Shown here piece by piece: positions 44,619-53,600 of a stretch of DNA of 64,000 nucleotides; position 1 is the first letter of the stretch, and every line of letters begins with the position of its first letter. This stretch comes from VRUE01 sp963697805 (GTDB lineage Bacteria; Actinomycetota; Thermoleophilia; Solirubrobacterales; 70-9). Location of the stretch: NCBI GenBank assembly GCA_963697805.1, contig CAVOPB010000002.1, forward strand, positions 806,001 to 870,000. The letters run 5' to 3'. Below the pieces are notes generated by a model, which saw only the letters and a list, made by a program, of their open reading frames with translations, made no database searches and had not been told where the DNA came from. The position numbers and the translations under genes were made by a program.

Positions 44619-45398
44619 ATGATCGCCAACGGATCGCCATGCATCCTGATCACGATCCCCATCAGTCACTACTGCGAGAAGGCCCGCTGGGCGCTGGATC
44701 GAGCCGGGATCAGATACGTGGAGCGGGCTCACCTGCAGCTCATCCATCGAGTTGCCGTGCGTCGCGCCGGGGGCGGGACAACCGCTCCGGTGCTTGTCTG
44801 CGGCGATCGAGTCCTCGCTGACTCCTCCGACATCCTCAATGCGGCTGATGCCCGCACCTCGGAGAACCGCCGCTTGTACCCGAGCGATCCGAGCGGCGCT
44901 GCCGAGGTCAGGGCGCTTCAATATCAGTTCGACACCCGCCTGGGCCCGCAGGGGCGCAGATGGATGTACAACGGCCTGCGGGGGCGTCGCGATATCGCTA
45001 TCGCCTACGCCTGCACCGGCGTCCCGGCCTGGGAGCGCCGCGTGCTGCCGCTTGCCTATCCGATCGTTGCGCGGGTCATCGATCGCGTCCTCGATGTCAC
45101 GCCAGCCACTGCGGCCCGGGCCGAGACCGAGGTACGCGAGATCTTCGACGGGCTCGCCGAGCGCCTGAGGGACGGCCGCCCCTACCTCTGCGGCGAGCGC
45201 TTCACAGCAGCCGATCTGACCTTTGCCTCCCTGGCAGCGTCCGTGCTGATGCCGCCTGAGTACGGAGTGCCGTTGCCGCAGCCTGACGAGCTGCCTACAT
45301 CCATGGCCGCCGTCGTTCGGGAGCTCCGTGAGCACCCTGCAGGGGCGCACGCGCTCTCGATGTTTCGAAGCGAACGTCGGGAGTGCTCCGCTCGTTAG
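44619..45398 (+). CDS. Glutathione S-transferase-fold protein
   Basis: The 259-residue protein has a thioredoxin-like N-terminal domain (ILITIPISHYCEKARWALDR, AGIRYVE) with cis-Pro in TTAPVLVCGDRVLADSSDIL, and an all-helical C-terminal domain ending RPYLCGERFTAADLTFASLA. Actinobacteria generally lack glutathione, so mycothiol or another thiol may be used; that is inference. It is close to the MalY/PatB pair on the same strand. Confidence 0.88.
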   Translation: MIANGSPCILITIPISHYCEKARWALDRAGIRYVERAHLQLIHRVAVRRAGGGTTAPVLVCGDRVLADSSDILNAADARTSENRRLYPSDPSGAAEVRALQYQFDTRLGPQGRRWMYNGLRGRRDIAIAYACTGVPAWERRVLPLAYPIVARVIDRVLDVTPATAARAETEVREIFDGLAERLRDGRPYLCGERFTAADLTFASLAASVLMPPEYGVPLPQPDELPTSMAAVVRELREHPAGAHALSMFRSERRECSAR

Positions 45399-45501
45399 CC
45401 CCTAGCCCGCGGGGAGGATTGGGAGGTCGCCGGCGCCCCTGGCCGGCGACAGCGCGGCTCATCACCGAGCTGTTGGCCCCGCGACTGCATCGAACACCAT
45501 T

Positions 45502-45574
45502 CTGATCTCCGTGTGCGCCTGCGCATGCACAGAGGCGCACAACCCCGCCACGAAGCACTCTCGTGGCCTCGGAG
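45502..45574 (+). repeat. Dispersed hairpin repeat family 'D', copy 4
   Basis: The most diverged copy: gtgtgcgcctgcgcatgcac at the left, then ccacgaag...ctctcgtggcctcggag (hairpin 45,548-45,566). It lies between the GST and PPOX genes. Confidence 0.6.
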
Positions 45575-45607
45575 ACACACATGAGCGATCGTTATCGGGT
45601 GATGGCC

Positions 45608-46018
45608 TCAGCCCTGGCGGTCCGGCCCGGCCCGCTGCAGCTCGATCCGGATTAACACCCGCTTTTCACGGCGCATCCGCTCCCGGTACTCGTCCCAGGC
45701 GGGGTTCTCGTCGGGAAAACGCTTGTAGTAGTCGATCAGCGGGTCCATTGCCTCGGGCAGGGAGAGAGTCTCCGCCTCGCCGTCGATGCCCATCCACTGG
45801 CCGGGCCAGCGGTTCTCGAATACGCAGAGCTGGGCATAGGGATCTTGCCTCAGGTTCTTGACCTTCATCGCTGTCTCGCGACTTGAGATAACCCCGCGGC
45901 CCTCCCCGTCGAGGTTGACAAGCACCGGGCTAAGCTGGACGCTGCCGTCCCGTCTGCGGGTCGCGAGTACGGCACGATGGTTCTCGCGGATGAACTCCCG
46001 GGCGCGATCGAGGTCCAC
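45608..46018 (-). CDS. PPOX-class F420-dependent oxidoreductase-like protein
   Basis: The 136-residue split-barrel protein contains HRAVLATRRRDGSVQLSPVL, GVISSRETAMKVKNLRQDP and WMGIDGEAETLSLPEAMD. These fit the flavin/deazaflavin-binding family of short actinobacterial PPOX proteins that commonly use F420. The reductive substrate is unknown. Length is normal and the ATG start is clear. Confidence 0.88.
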   Translation of the reverse strand: MDLDRAREFIRENHRAVLATRRRDGSVQLSPVLVNLDGEGRGVISSRETAMKVKNLRQDPYAQLCVFENRWPGQWMGIDGEAETLSLPEAMDPLIDYYKRFPDENPAWDEYRERMRREKRVLIRIELQRAGPDRQG

Positions 46019-46087
46019 GCCCTGAGGCTACAGCCCACACTGCGCTCGATGGCAAGGTCGTGCTCTAGCGCCTAACCATGGCGTCCG

Positions 46088-46235
46088 TCACGGCGCCATC
46101 ACGACCCGGCCGAAGGCGGTCCGGCCCTCCAGGTACGCATGAGCCGCGGCCGCCTCGGAGAGCGCGAACGACCTGTCGATCTCGACGTGGAGCTCGCAGC
46201 GCAACCCCGCTCGATCAAGTCAGCGTTCACCGCAA
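46088..46235 (-). pseudogene. C-terminal remnant of an MDR/quinone-oxidoreductase gene
   Basis: The minus strand ends with CELHVEIDRSFALSEAAAAH, AYLEGRTAFGRVVMAP-stop, the usual C-terminus of zinc-independent medium-chain dehydrogenases. Upstream ADLIERG is in another frame, so a frameshift precedes it, and the catalytic and NADPH domains are missing. Confidence 0.65.
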
Positions 46236-46484
46236 GAACCCATAGGTACGCGCCACGTGTCGCGCTGGCTGCCGACCCTGGATCCCGCGGCAGCCTTGAC
46301 GACGTGCACGCCCGACCAGACCTAGGCTCAATCCGCCGCAGTGCCGACCGCGCGCCGGCAGAATTCCGACAGCGGGCAGTGCACCAGAACCCAGGGGCAT
46401 CGAGATGGTCTAGCCGGGAGCGATCGCGATTACCGCACGGCAGTCGCCGGTTCTAATCCGCGTCCACCCCTGGAAACGCTTCGC

Positions 46485-46826
46485 CTACAAAGGCAGCTCG
46501 TCGCCGGCGACTATTCCGGTCGCCACCAGTTCGCGCTCGATCTGGCTGGCCGCCGTCAGGAGAGGAGGGAGGAGGTCCCGCTCTATCGATTTCGTGCTGC
46601 GGCGGGCTGCGTGAGTCGAAAGGTTGATTCGATCGGTCAGTTGCCTCAAGGCGCAGAGCTCCTCGGGCGAAGGTGATTGGGTCACCCGAAGATCGCTGGA
46701 GACTGCCAGGTCCCAGCCTGTGGCGGCCTCGACATCGGCCAGCTCCACCCCCGGGTGCACGTGTGTGGGTGTGGCGGTTAGCTCTGTTGGGAGCTCCTGC
46801 CATATCAGCATTTGCGCGGAGACCAA
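46485..46826 (-). pseudogene. Chimeric ORF: CoA-transferase C-terminus joined to IclR C-terminus
   Basis: Residues ~10-60 (ELPTELTATPTHVHPGVELA, DVEAATGWDLAVSSDLRVTQ) match the end of a CoA-transferase beta subunit such as PcaJ. Residues ~65-113 (INLSTHAARRSTKSIERDLL, PPLLTAASQIERELVATG) match the end of an IclR-type regulator such as PcaR. Neither protein is complete. A PcaD-like hydrolase follows at 47.1 kb, so this looks like the wreck of a beta-ketoadipate gene cluster fused by deletion. Confidence 0.55.
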
Positions 46827-46892
46827 AACGCGGAGGCATGCAGATGCTCCTCCCTGTTGATCCCCCTAACGACCTTCAGGAGGACCGTGTGG

Positions 46893-47138
46893 ATGACTGA
46901 GCGTGGCTATAAACCGCCGGCCGAACTCGAACAATTGAAGGGCAACGAGCCCTTCAGCACTGGCTCCAAGGTCCTTGACTTCTGGCGCTGGGCGCTGGGA
47001 GACCTGCGGATGAACACGGCTCGTGGCTTCCCCACGGACCTACTCCCTGCTCAGCTCGCCCGACCACATCAGTTCACGGGCGTCGAGCGCGTCCGCCAAG
47101 CCTTCCTCATGGGGGCAGATACGGTTCGGGCTGAATGA
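46893..47138 (+). CDS. Short protein, probably the truncated N-terminus of a larger family
   Basis: The 81-residue frame starts after CAGGAGG. It contains MTERGYKPPAELEQLKGNEP and FSTGSKVLDFWRWALGDLRM, NTARG, a beginning I associate with longer (~200-residue) uncharacterised actinobacterial proteins. After NTARG the sequence no longer looks conserved, and the stop overlaps the next start by 4 bp. It is likely a degenerate gene that still couples translation to the hydrolase. Confidence 0.45.
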   Translation: MTERGYKPPAELEQLKGNEPFSTGSKVLDFWRWALGDLRMNTARGFPTDLLPAQLARPHQFTGVERVRQAFLMGADTVRAE

Positions 47139-47932
47139 CCGAGCGGATCGAGATCGATGGTCTGACGCTGGCCTACGAGGACACCGGCGGCGAGGGCCCG
47201 GTAGTTCTCTTCCTCCACGGCTTGGGCGGCTCGGCCAACGCCTGGCTGGCGCAGCTCGAGGCTTGCCGGCAGCGTGGCTGGCGCGGAATCGCCTACGACC
47301 AGCGCGGCGCGGGGCGCTCCGACAAGCCCCCCGGCCCCTACTCGGTCGAACAGTGGGTGCTCGATGCATGCGGGCTGCTCGACGCCCTGAGAGTCGAGCG
47401 GGTGGCGATCATCGGGCACTCGGTGGGGTCAATGGTCTCCGCTCACGCAGCAGTGCGCCTCGGAGAGCGGCCCTGGGCCCTAGCAGTGTGCGGCGGTGCG
47501 CTGGCCTGGCGCCCGGAGGCGGGTCCTGTGTTCGAGCGTAGGGTTGCGCTGGCCCGGGCCGGTCGCATGGACGAGATCGCTGCCGGGGTCGCGATCACCG
47601 GTCTCTCGGCGCGGTGCCGAGCCAAGGACCCGAGGCTGCTGGGCCTGATGCAGGAGCTGATTGCTTCCAATGACCACTCGGCCTACGCCGAGTGCTCCGC
47701 GGCCACGGCACCTGCGGCGATGCCCGACCTCTCGGCGCTGCGCTGCCCACTGCTCGCCTTCTGCGGCTCGGAGGACCCCGTGACACCCCCGGAGGCGGCC
47801 AGGCTGATCGCTCAGGCCGCCCCCGAGGGCCGCACCGGCGTGGTTGAGGGCGCGGCGCACTGGTGCGCGATAGAGGACCCGGGCGCGACGAATGCTGTCC
47901 TCTTTGGCTTCCTTGACGAGCTGGCGCCGTAG
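47135..47932 (+). CDS. Alpha/beta hydrolase, 3-oxoadipate enol-lactonase-like
   Basis: The 265-residue protein has the oxyanion-hole HGLGGSANAW, DQRGAGRSDKPPGPYSVEQW, nucleophile elbow GHSVGSMVSAH, catalytic Asp in CPLLAFCGSEDPVTPPEAA and terminal His in GAAHWCAIEDP. Overall it resembles PcaD/haloperoxidase-type hydrolases. The neighbouring remains of CoA-transferase and IclR genes favour a former role in beta-ketoadipate catabolism. It starts with ATG overlapping the previous stop. Confidence 0.85.
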   Translation: MTERIEIDGLTLAYEDTGGEGPVVLFLHGLGGSANAWLAQLEACRQRGWRGIAYDQRGAGRSDKPPGPYSVEQWVLDACGLLDALRVERVAIIGHSVGSMVSAHAAVRLGERPWALAVCGGALAWRPEAGPVFERRVALARAGRMDEIAAGVAITGLSARCRAKDPRLLGLMQELIASNDHSAYAECSAATAPAAMPDLSALRCPLLAFCGSEDPVTPPEAARLIAQAAPEGRTGVVEGAAHWCAIEDPGATNAVLFGFLDELAP

Positions 47933-48040
47933 CGTTGGAAGCGCCTGCCGCTCAAGCAGCATGCTGTTCCCGGTGGCTCGAATGCAAGCGAACGTTCGAC
48001 CCCGACGGCATCTTTTGCTCGCCTTCGACCTGAGTGCCTG

Positions 48041-49228
48041 TCAAGGCCGGTTGCGGCCGTAGAGGTCGTGTGCTTTGACCCATTCTGCGGCGAGGATCGC
48101 CCAGCCGAGCGAGAGCTCGCCGCAGAGCACGGTTGCCGCGACGATCTCGGCCAGCTTGCGGACCTTCCCTGTGCCGTAGCAGCCGAGCAGCCCCAGGCAT
48201 TCGCGCTGAGTGGCGAGTCCGGTGCCGCCGCCGTAAGTGGCGACGATCAGCGATGGGAGCGTGATCGAGGCGTAGTAGTCCCCGTTGGGGAGCAGCTCAC
48301 TGAAGCCGAGGGCCGCGGAGGACTCGGCGACATTGGCCGCATCCTGGCCGGTGGCGATGAACAGGGCGGCGATTCCGTTGGCCGACTGGAGTCCGTTGTT
48401 GTTGACCCCGGACATAAAACCACCGAGGTTCGACACCTGCCGTGCCCGGAACAGCTCGTCACCGCTCGTGTGCATTTGCTCCTCGATCAGTGCAGCGGGG
48501 ATCGTCGCCTCCGCGACCACGCGCTTACCCCGCGTGCGCAGCACGTTGATCTGCGAGCTCTTCTTGTCGGTGGCGAAATTCGACTCCAGATAGAAGTTGG
48601 TTATGCCCTCATAGTTGGAGGTGATCCAGGCGCACGCGGCGGCGGTCGCCTTGCCTGTGAGGTTCTGGCCCGCGGCGTCGCCCGTCGTGTAGTCAAAGCG
48701 CGTGAACAGGATCCGGCTGGCCGAGTACTGCTCGATGCCGCGCAGCTGGCCGGTACGCGTCGTGGTCTCGGCCGCTTGCTTGATCTCCGCGAAGTGCTCC
48801 CTGAGCCATACCCCGAACGCTCGTGCCTCGCGGGCGCTCTCGAACACGAAGGCGGGGGCGCGCTGCATGGCGTCGTCCAGGATCGTGGTCTTTACGCCGC
48901 CCGCCTCGCGCAGCGTCTTCATGCCGCGGTTGTAGCTAGCGACCAGCGTGCCCTCGCTCGTGGCCAGGGGGACGTAGAACTCGCCCTGCGCATGCTCCCC
49001 GTCGACGAGCAGCGGGCCGGCGATGCCGATCGGCACCTGCGCGACCCCGGTGAAGTGCTCGATGTTGCCGGGGAGAATCGATGGATCGAAGGAGTAGTGG
49101 GAGACGTGCTCCAATCCCACGCCGGTCTGCTCACGTAGGAAGGCGCGCCGTGCTTGCGCTGCCTCGGGCGTGTAGTCGTTCTCGCGATCACGCGGGATCT
49201 TCTTGCGCTTCGATCGGGGAGGTGTCAT
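48041..49228 (-). CDS. 3-hydroxy-3-methylglutaryl-CoA reductase
   Basis: The 395-residue protein has the HMG-CoA reductase signature set: IEHFTGVAQVPIGIAGPLLV, catalytic Glu in TSEGTLVASYNRGMK, catalytic Lys in ATDKKSSQINVLRTRGKRV, Asp in GQDAANVAESSA, GGTGLATQRECLGLLG and a C-terminal catalytic His in AHDLYGRNRP. It reduces HMG-CoA to mevalonate with two NAD(P)H; the DKKxS and C-terminal features suggest the NADPH-type class I form. No other mevalonate-pathway gene is in the window. Confidence 0.93.
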   Translation of the reverse strand: MTPPRSKRKKIPRDRENDYTPEAAQARRAFLREQTGVGLEHVSHYSFDPSILPGNIEHFTGVAQVPIGIAGPLLVDGEHAQGEFYVPLATSEGTLVASYNRGMKTLREAGGVKTTILDDAMQRAPAFVFESAREARAFGVWLREHFAEIKQAAETTTRTGQLRGIEQYSASRILFTRFDYTTGDAAGQNLTGKATAAACAWITSNYEGITNFYLESNFATDKKSSQINVLRTRGKRVVAEATIPAALIEEQMHTSGDELFRARQVSNLGGFMSGVNNNGLQSANGIAALFIATGQDAANVAESSAALGFSELLPNGDYYASITLPSLIVATYGGGTGLATQRECLGLLGCYGTGKVRKLAEIVAATVLCGELSLGWAILAAEWVKAHDLYGRNRP

Positions 49229-49827
49229 GTCTGCTCCTGACCTGGATTATCGTGGACCACAGGCGTCCGCGAGGTGGTCAGGATGGGCGAGCGACTCCAT
49301 CCCCTTGTGCAGGCCGCGCCGCCCAGCCTGCCGGCGATCAGATCGCCTCGCTCGTCATGACGTTTAGCGAATCCCACCATCGCGTCCTTCGAGCAGCGCA
49401 AGGACCTGCTGCGTCAAGCCCCCCCTCAAGCCGCGATCCGTTCGACGATCCGAGGGTGGTTGCGAGAGACGAATCGGGCCCCCGCTACAGGACGGAAAAT
49501 GGCCTTGGGGCAAGCTCTGGGGCAAGTTGAGGTTCGGGAGAGGTCGATTCCAGCCCTCGCGCAGGGCCTCCACCTACGTTCGCTCGCGAGAAACGCGAAT
49601 AGGGCGGCCCCGGCGACGTTGGAGCGCCCCGGGGCCCGGCACCCAAGTACGAGCCTTCGATGCGAGAGAGAGGGTACCGACGCAGATCGTTCTAGATCGT
49701 GTCGCGGGCTCGTTCTCGGTGCCCTATCGAGAGGAGGGGGCGCCTTGCCAACCCGGGAAGCCAGGGAGCGTGCACTGCCCTCGGCTGAGTGAGTTCCTTC
49801 TCCCGCTTCATGTTCACCTAGCTGGCG
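49229..49827. other. Gap with repeat family 'A' copy 4 and integrase-like 3' sequence
   Basis: Repeat 'A' copy 4 lies at 49,434-49,488. Directly after it, a frame reads MALGQALGQVEVRE from ggggcaagctctggggcaag, similar in style to the LGQENG end at 50.4 kb and to common integrase C-termini. No complete gene is supported. Confidence 0.45.
49434..49488 (+). repeat. Dispersed repeat family 'A', copy 4
   Basis: Contains gatccgttcgacgatccgag and ggttgcgagagacgaatcgg followed by gcccccgcta; the final cccccgcta equals the end of the initiator tRNA gene. Confidence 0.75.
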
Positions 49828-50229
49828 CTAGTCACCCCACCAATCGCGCTGGCCATCGACGTCTTCGCGTGGAACCTCGCCGAGATTGGGCGCGCCGATG
49901 ACGAGGATCTCGAGGCCCTCCGGCCCGGCCTCGTAGCATCGCCACGTACCGGGCGGGACGCGCACCGCGTCCCATTCCTTGAGCTCGACGGCCTCGTCGT
50001 CGAGTTTCATCCGCCCGCTCCCGCGCAGGACCACGTACACCTCCTCCTGCTTCTTGTGCGTGTGGCCGTACGGAAAGCGATAGTTGGGCGGGACGCGCTG
50101 GAAGCTCAGGCCGGATTTCTCGAGTTCAAGCGCCTCGGTCGCCATGCGGAACTCCAGGTCCGGCGCGCCGTCGAACCTGGACCCGATGTCCTCCAGGTCC
50201 TCCTTGAGGTTCCTGATCGTGAATGGCAC
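49828..50229 (-). CDS. Cupin-domain protein
   Basis: From the GTG at 50229 the 133-residue protein has a single cupin barrel: motif 1 RFPYGHTHKKQEEVYVVLRG-SG (His, His, Glu ligands) and motif 2 ELKEWDAVRVPPGTWRCYE. The metal site is nearly complete (the motif-2 His is replaced). Cupins of this size act as small enzymes or sugar/metabolite binders. An ATG further upstream at 50274 would add 15 weakly conserved residues. Confidence 0.82.
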   Translation of the reverse strand: MPFTIRNLKEDLEDIGSRFDGAPDLEFRMATEALELEKSGLSFQRVPPNYRFPYGHTHKKQEEVYVVLRGSGRMKLDDEAVELKEWDAVRVPPGTWRCYEAGPEGLEILVIGAPNLGEVPREDVDGQRDWWGD

Positions 50230-50436
50230 GGCGCGCAATCCTATGGCACCCCTGACTGGGGTCGCCGATCTCATGCGTCAAGCGCCGCGGGGCCAGGTTC
50301 CTTCCCGGCGGCGCTCCGCGGTCAGACAGTAGGTACTGCCTTCCCATGCATTGCAGGAGCCCTGGTCCCCGGGCATCGCGCTTCCCTTTTTCGCGACATC
50401 CGGCAGTCGTCGGTGCGTCCAGGCTGTCGAACAAGC

Positions 50437-50583
<147 letters not shown>

Positions 50584-50676
50584 GGATTGGACCCATTGAT
50601 TTGCAGGGATCGCTCCCGCTTGTCCTGCAGGTGGTCGGGCATTCCAGACAATGAAGTATGCGTCGATTCAGAGAAG

Positions 50677-51576
50677 CTAGCGCGCGACTCTGTGAGGAAG
50701 AAGGAACGGGTAAGGGCGCCGCCGCACGTGCCACTGCCAGGCCCGGTCGAGGCGGCGGATGCGTAGAAGCCATCCCCATAACCGCGCGTCCGAGCGGTAG
50801 TACCTACGCACTTCCTGCTCGCTGATCGGAGGGTCTAGGCTCCGGTTGACGGGCTCGAGGAAGGCCGGGAGCCAAGCGCCGAGGCGCTCCTTGATCAGGT
50901 TGCCCAGCAGATCATTTGCAACGCCTCGCCGATGACGATATCCGTCGAGGATGCTTGGCGCCAAGCAACGCCTGACTGGCCAGCGTGCGATCGCAGGAAG
51001 GGATCGGACAAGGAGGTCGAGGTCGAGCCGGGGGCTCCCGTCCGCCGCCCAGATCATCGGAGTCGTGACGTCGAGGTAACGGAGGCGGCCTTTCTCCCAA
51101 GTCCAATTTGAGAGCTGCGCATCGATTCCCAGCCGTGGCCCGATCGTTTCAAAAGCCTTCTCGACGATTGCGTTGACCAAGGGGTGCCCAGCCGCCGGAT
51201 CTCGGTCCGCGAGAACGGCTGGCGCCAGCGTCTCGGCCGGCAGCACCGGCTGCACCGCGTACCCGGCAATCGTGCTGTCCTCGCACGCGATCGGGATGAG
51301 CTCGGTCTCGACCACGTCGACGCCGCGCTCTCTCAGCGCATCCAGATAGTCGAGAAGGGTTTGCTGGTAAGCGTCGAATCGGGCGCGGGTCGGAAAAATC
51401 GGAAGCCGCTTGCACGCGAATGCCGGATCGGCCGGCGGCCAGCCGAGAACCAACGACATCTCGCCGCCGCCGAGGACCAGGAGCCGCGACTCGTCGCCGT
51501 GGTCGAGCGCCGACTTGACCTCCGCGTCCAGCTGCCACAGCTCGTCTTCGGAGATTTGGCCGGCCACCTGGCTCAT
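50677..51576 (-). CDS. Kinase-like uncharacterised protein (DUF6206-type)
   Basis: The 299-residue protein has kinase-like traits. A Gly-rich start (LLVLGGGEMSLVLGWP) is followed by a conserved Lys (ACKRLPIFPTRARFDAYQQT) and later LSNWTWEKGRLRYLDVTTPM, where Asn and Asp could be metal ligands as in aminoglycoside phosphotransferase folds. The C-terminus is basic (RRYYRSDARLWGWLLRIRRL). I tentatively place it in DUF6206. Its ATG overlaps the aminotransferase stop by 4 bp, so the two are translationally coupled. Confidence 0.65.
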   Translation of the reverse strand: MSQVAGQISEDELWQLDAEVKSALDHGDESRLLVLGGGEMSLVLGWPPADPAFACKRLPIFPTRARFDAYQQTLLDYLDALRERGVDVVETELIPIACEDSTIAGYAVQPVLPAETLAPAVLADRDPAAGHPLVNAIVEKAFETIGPRLGIDAQLSNWTWEKGRLRYLDVTTPMIWAADGSPRLDLDLLVRSLPAIARWPVRRCLAPSILDGYRHRRGVANDLLGNLIKERLGAWLPAFLEPVNRSLDPPISEQEVRRYYRSDARLWGWLLRIRRLDRAWQWHVRRRPYPFLLPHRVAR

Positions 51577-52814
51577 GCAAGCGCGTGGCGAACGGCTCCG
51601 ATGATCTCATCGGCCTCGCCGTCGCTGAGGATCAGAGGTGGCTTGAACTGCGTAACCGAGTGGTCGTGCTCGGCAAAGACCGCGAATACGCCCGCGTCGA
51701 TCAGCTTCTTGGCCGCTTCGACACCGCCCTCCGGTTCCTCGAACGAGAGACCCATAGTCAGGCCGCGGCGGCGCAACTCGAAGGGCAGGTCGTCGAAACC
51801 TCTCTCGAAGCGCTCGCCCAGGGCGCAAACACGGTCCATGAACTCCGGCCTGGTGATCTTTGTCATCACCGCATTCGCGGTGATGCATCCAAGCTCCGAA
51901 CCGCCGAAGGTCGAGACGTAGGCGAAGGGGCGCTCATCGAAGAAACTCTCCAGCTCTGCGCTGATCAGGGCCGCGCTCACCGGGTAGAGGCCGCCGCCTA
52001 GGCCCTTGCCGGTGATCACGATGTCCGGCTCTGCCTGCTCCTGCTGGTAGTACCAGGGGGCGCCGGTGCGCCCCAGTCCCGTTTGCACCTCGTCGAGGAC
52101 CAGTATCGCGCCATGGCGCCGAGCGAGCTCGCCCGCCTCGCGCAGGTAGCCGGGCGCTGGGGGCGGAAAGCCGAGAGTCGCGGGGATCGACTCGAGGATC
52201 ACCGCCGCGGCGCCCCCCTCCAGCTCCGCGCTCAGCTTGTCGAGGTCGTTGAACGGCACGTGCGCAAAGCCCGGAAGGGGCTTACCGTAGGGCTCTGACC
52301 AGCGCGGGTCGCTGGCGGCGCGAGCAAAGCCGGCCAGCCCGTGGTAGGCACCGATCGCCGCGACAATCTTCTCGCGGCCTGTATGGCCCCGGGCGAGAGT
52401 CAGTGCCAGATCCACTGCCTCGCTGCCCGAGGCGGTGAAGAGGGCATAGGGCAGCTTGTCCCCCGTGCTCCCTGCAAGCTGCTCGGCAAGACGGGCGCGC
52501 CAACCGGAGATCAGATGGTGGTTGCCGACGTCGAGCTGGTCGAGGGCATTTCGTAGCGCGGCAACTACGGCCGGATGCCGATGTCCGAGGTTGAACACGC
52601 CCCCGTTGCAGTGGCAGTTCCAGAACCACCGGCCGTTGTAGGCGTCTCGAAAACGGGCCCCCTCGCGCTCGCCGACGACGATGTCAACCCCCATCGCCCG
52701 AAGAGCTGCCACCTTGCCGCGGTTGACGTGAGCCGCAAACGCCGCAGCCACCTCCCCGCGACTCCGGTAGGGCTCGGTGGCCGAGAGGGCTTCGGTGCTT
52801 GCGGGTTGCTCCAT
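51573..52814 (-). CDS. Class III PLP-dependent aminotransferase
   Basis: The ATG at 52814 follows a perfect AAGGAGG and gives 413 residues. Visible are FNLGHRHPAVVAALRNALDQ, ASGSEAVDLALTLARGHTGR, ILVLDEVQTGLGRTGAPWYY, Schiff-base Lys in PDIVITGKGLGGGLYPVSA and STFGGSELGCITANAV. This is the ornithine/GABA-type omega-aminotransferase fold. It is first in an operon with the kinase-like gene. The amino donor and acceptor are unknown. Confidence 0.9.
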   Translation of the reverse strand: MEQPASTEALSATEPYRSRGEVAAAFAAHVNRGKVAALRAMGVDIVVGEREGARFRDAYNGRWFWNCHCNGGVFNLGHRHPAVVAALRNALDQLDVGNHHLISGWRARLAEQLAGSTGDKLPYALFTASGSEAVDLALTLARGHTGREKIVAAIGAYHGLAGFARAASDPRWSEPYGKPLPGFAHVPFNDLDKLSAELEGGAAAVILESIPATLGFPPPAPGYLREAGELARRHGAILVLDEVQTGLGRTGAPWYYQQEQAEPDIVITGKGLGGGLYPVSAALISAELESFFDERPFAYVSTFGGSELGCITANAVMTKITRPEFMDRVCALGERFERGFDDLPFELRRRGLTMGLSFEEPEGGVEAAKKLIDAGVFAVFAEHDHSVTQFKPPLILSDGEADEIIGAVRHALA

Positions 52815-52880
52815 CTGGACCTCCTTATAGTGCGTCCCCGCTAGTCGAACGTACAGCAGGGTGCGGATCGGCGCCAGGAC

Positions 52881-52955
52881 GCCCCCGCTCGGGTTGGTCG
52901 GGCGGTCCATGTGGAGCCAGGCGGCGGCCGCGGCTGGCATGGTGTTGCGGCTCAT
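52881..52955 (-). pseudogene. N-terminal stub of a second wax ester synthase/DGAT gene
   Basis: The peptide MSRNTMPAAAAAWLHMDRPT-NPSGG matches MSRHPMPPADAAWLHMDRRT-NPMVV at the start of the complete WS/DGAT gene at 54,959. The rest of the gene is missing; the frame then runs into the aminotransferase leader. Confidence 0.75.
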
Positions 52956-53046
52956 CGTGCTTCAGCTGGGCCCGGGACACCCCCAAAGCTATCGCTGGAA
53001 ACGATAGGTTCGTTTCAGCTCGTCGCAACCTAAGGAGAAGTCTTCG

Positions 53047-53496
53047 ATGGCACGCATCAGCGGCAGCGCCAACGCAGAGATCGATGCGCCTGTGGCGGAG
53101 GTTTGGGTGGTGGTGGAAGATGTGCTCACGGCGCCCGACTGGCAGGGTGGCCTGGTGGCGATGTTGGCGTTGGAGCGGGACGCCGACGGGCGCCCGGCGC
53201 TGGTCGAGACCGAGAACGACCTCAAGCTCAGGCACATCACGACGCGAGTGCGGTTCCGCTACGAGCCCCCCACGCGCCTTTCCTGGACGCAGGAGAAGGG
53301 TGATCTCAAGTCGGTCACCGGCTCCTGGAGCCTGGAGGATCTCGGCGAGGGACAGACGCGGGCGACGTACACCCTCGAGGTCGACCCCGGGCGCATGCTC
53401 GGGATGCTGATTCGCGGCCCTGCCGAGGCCGCCATCCTGGCGGGGCTCGTGAACGCCCGCCCGGGTGAGCTGAAGGTGCGCGTCGAGAAGGCCTGA
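53047..53496 (+). CDS. SRPBCC-family protein, paralogue 2
   Basis: The 149-residue protein starts after CTAAGGAGA and is closely related to 41,264-41,713 (GSANAEIDAPVAEVWVVVED, VLTAPDWQGGLVAMLALERD, YEPPTRLSWTQEKGDLKSVT). It has the START-like fold with a hydrophobic cavity. It lies between a WS/DGAT stub and a complete WS/DGAT gene, so a lipid-related role is possible, but that is inference. Confidence 0.85.
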   Translation: MARISGSANAEIDAPVAEVWVVVEDVLTAPDWQGGLVAMLALERDADGRPALVETENDLKLRHITTRVRFRYEPPTRLSWTQEKGDLKSVTGSWSLEDLGEGQTRATYTLEVDPGRMLGMLIRGPAEAAILAGLVNARPGELKVRVEKA

Positions 53497-53600
53497 CTAG
53501 CGCCCACCGCATTTGGCCCAGACGCCCAAGTCTGCAATCTTGGCTGACCTCTGGGCGCTTTACGGCCCCTGGTCCCCACCCCGGCGCCCCCGGAGGGCGG

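Noticed and set aside
46241..46480. tRNA-like T-arm sequence (gccggttctaatccgc)
   Set aside because: The T loop is altered and no other tRNA arm could be folded; at most another decayed junction.
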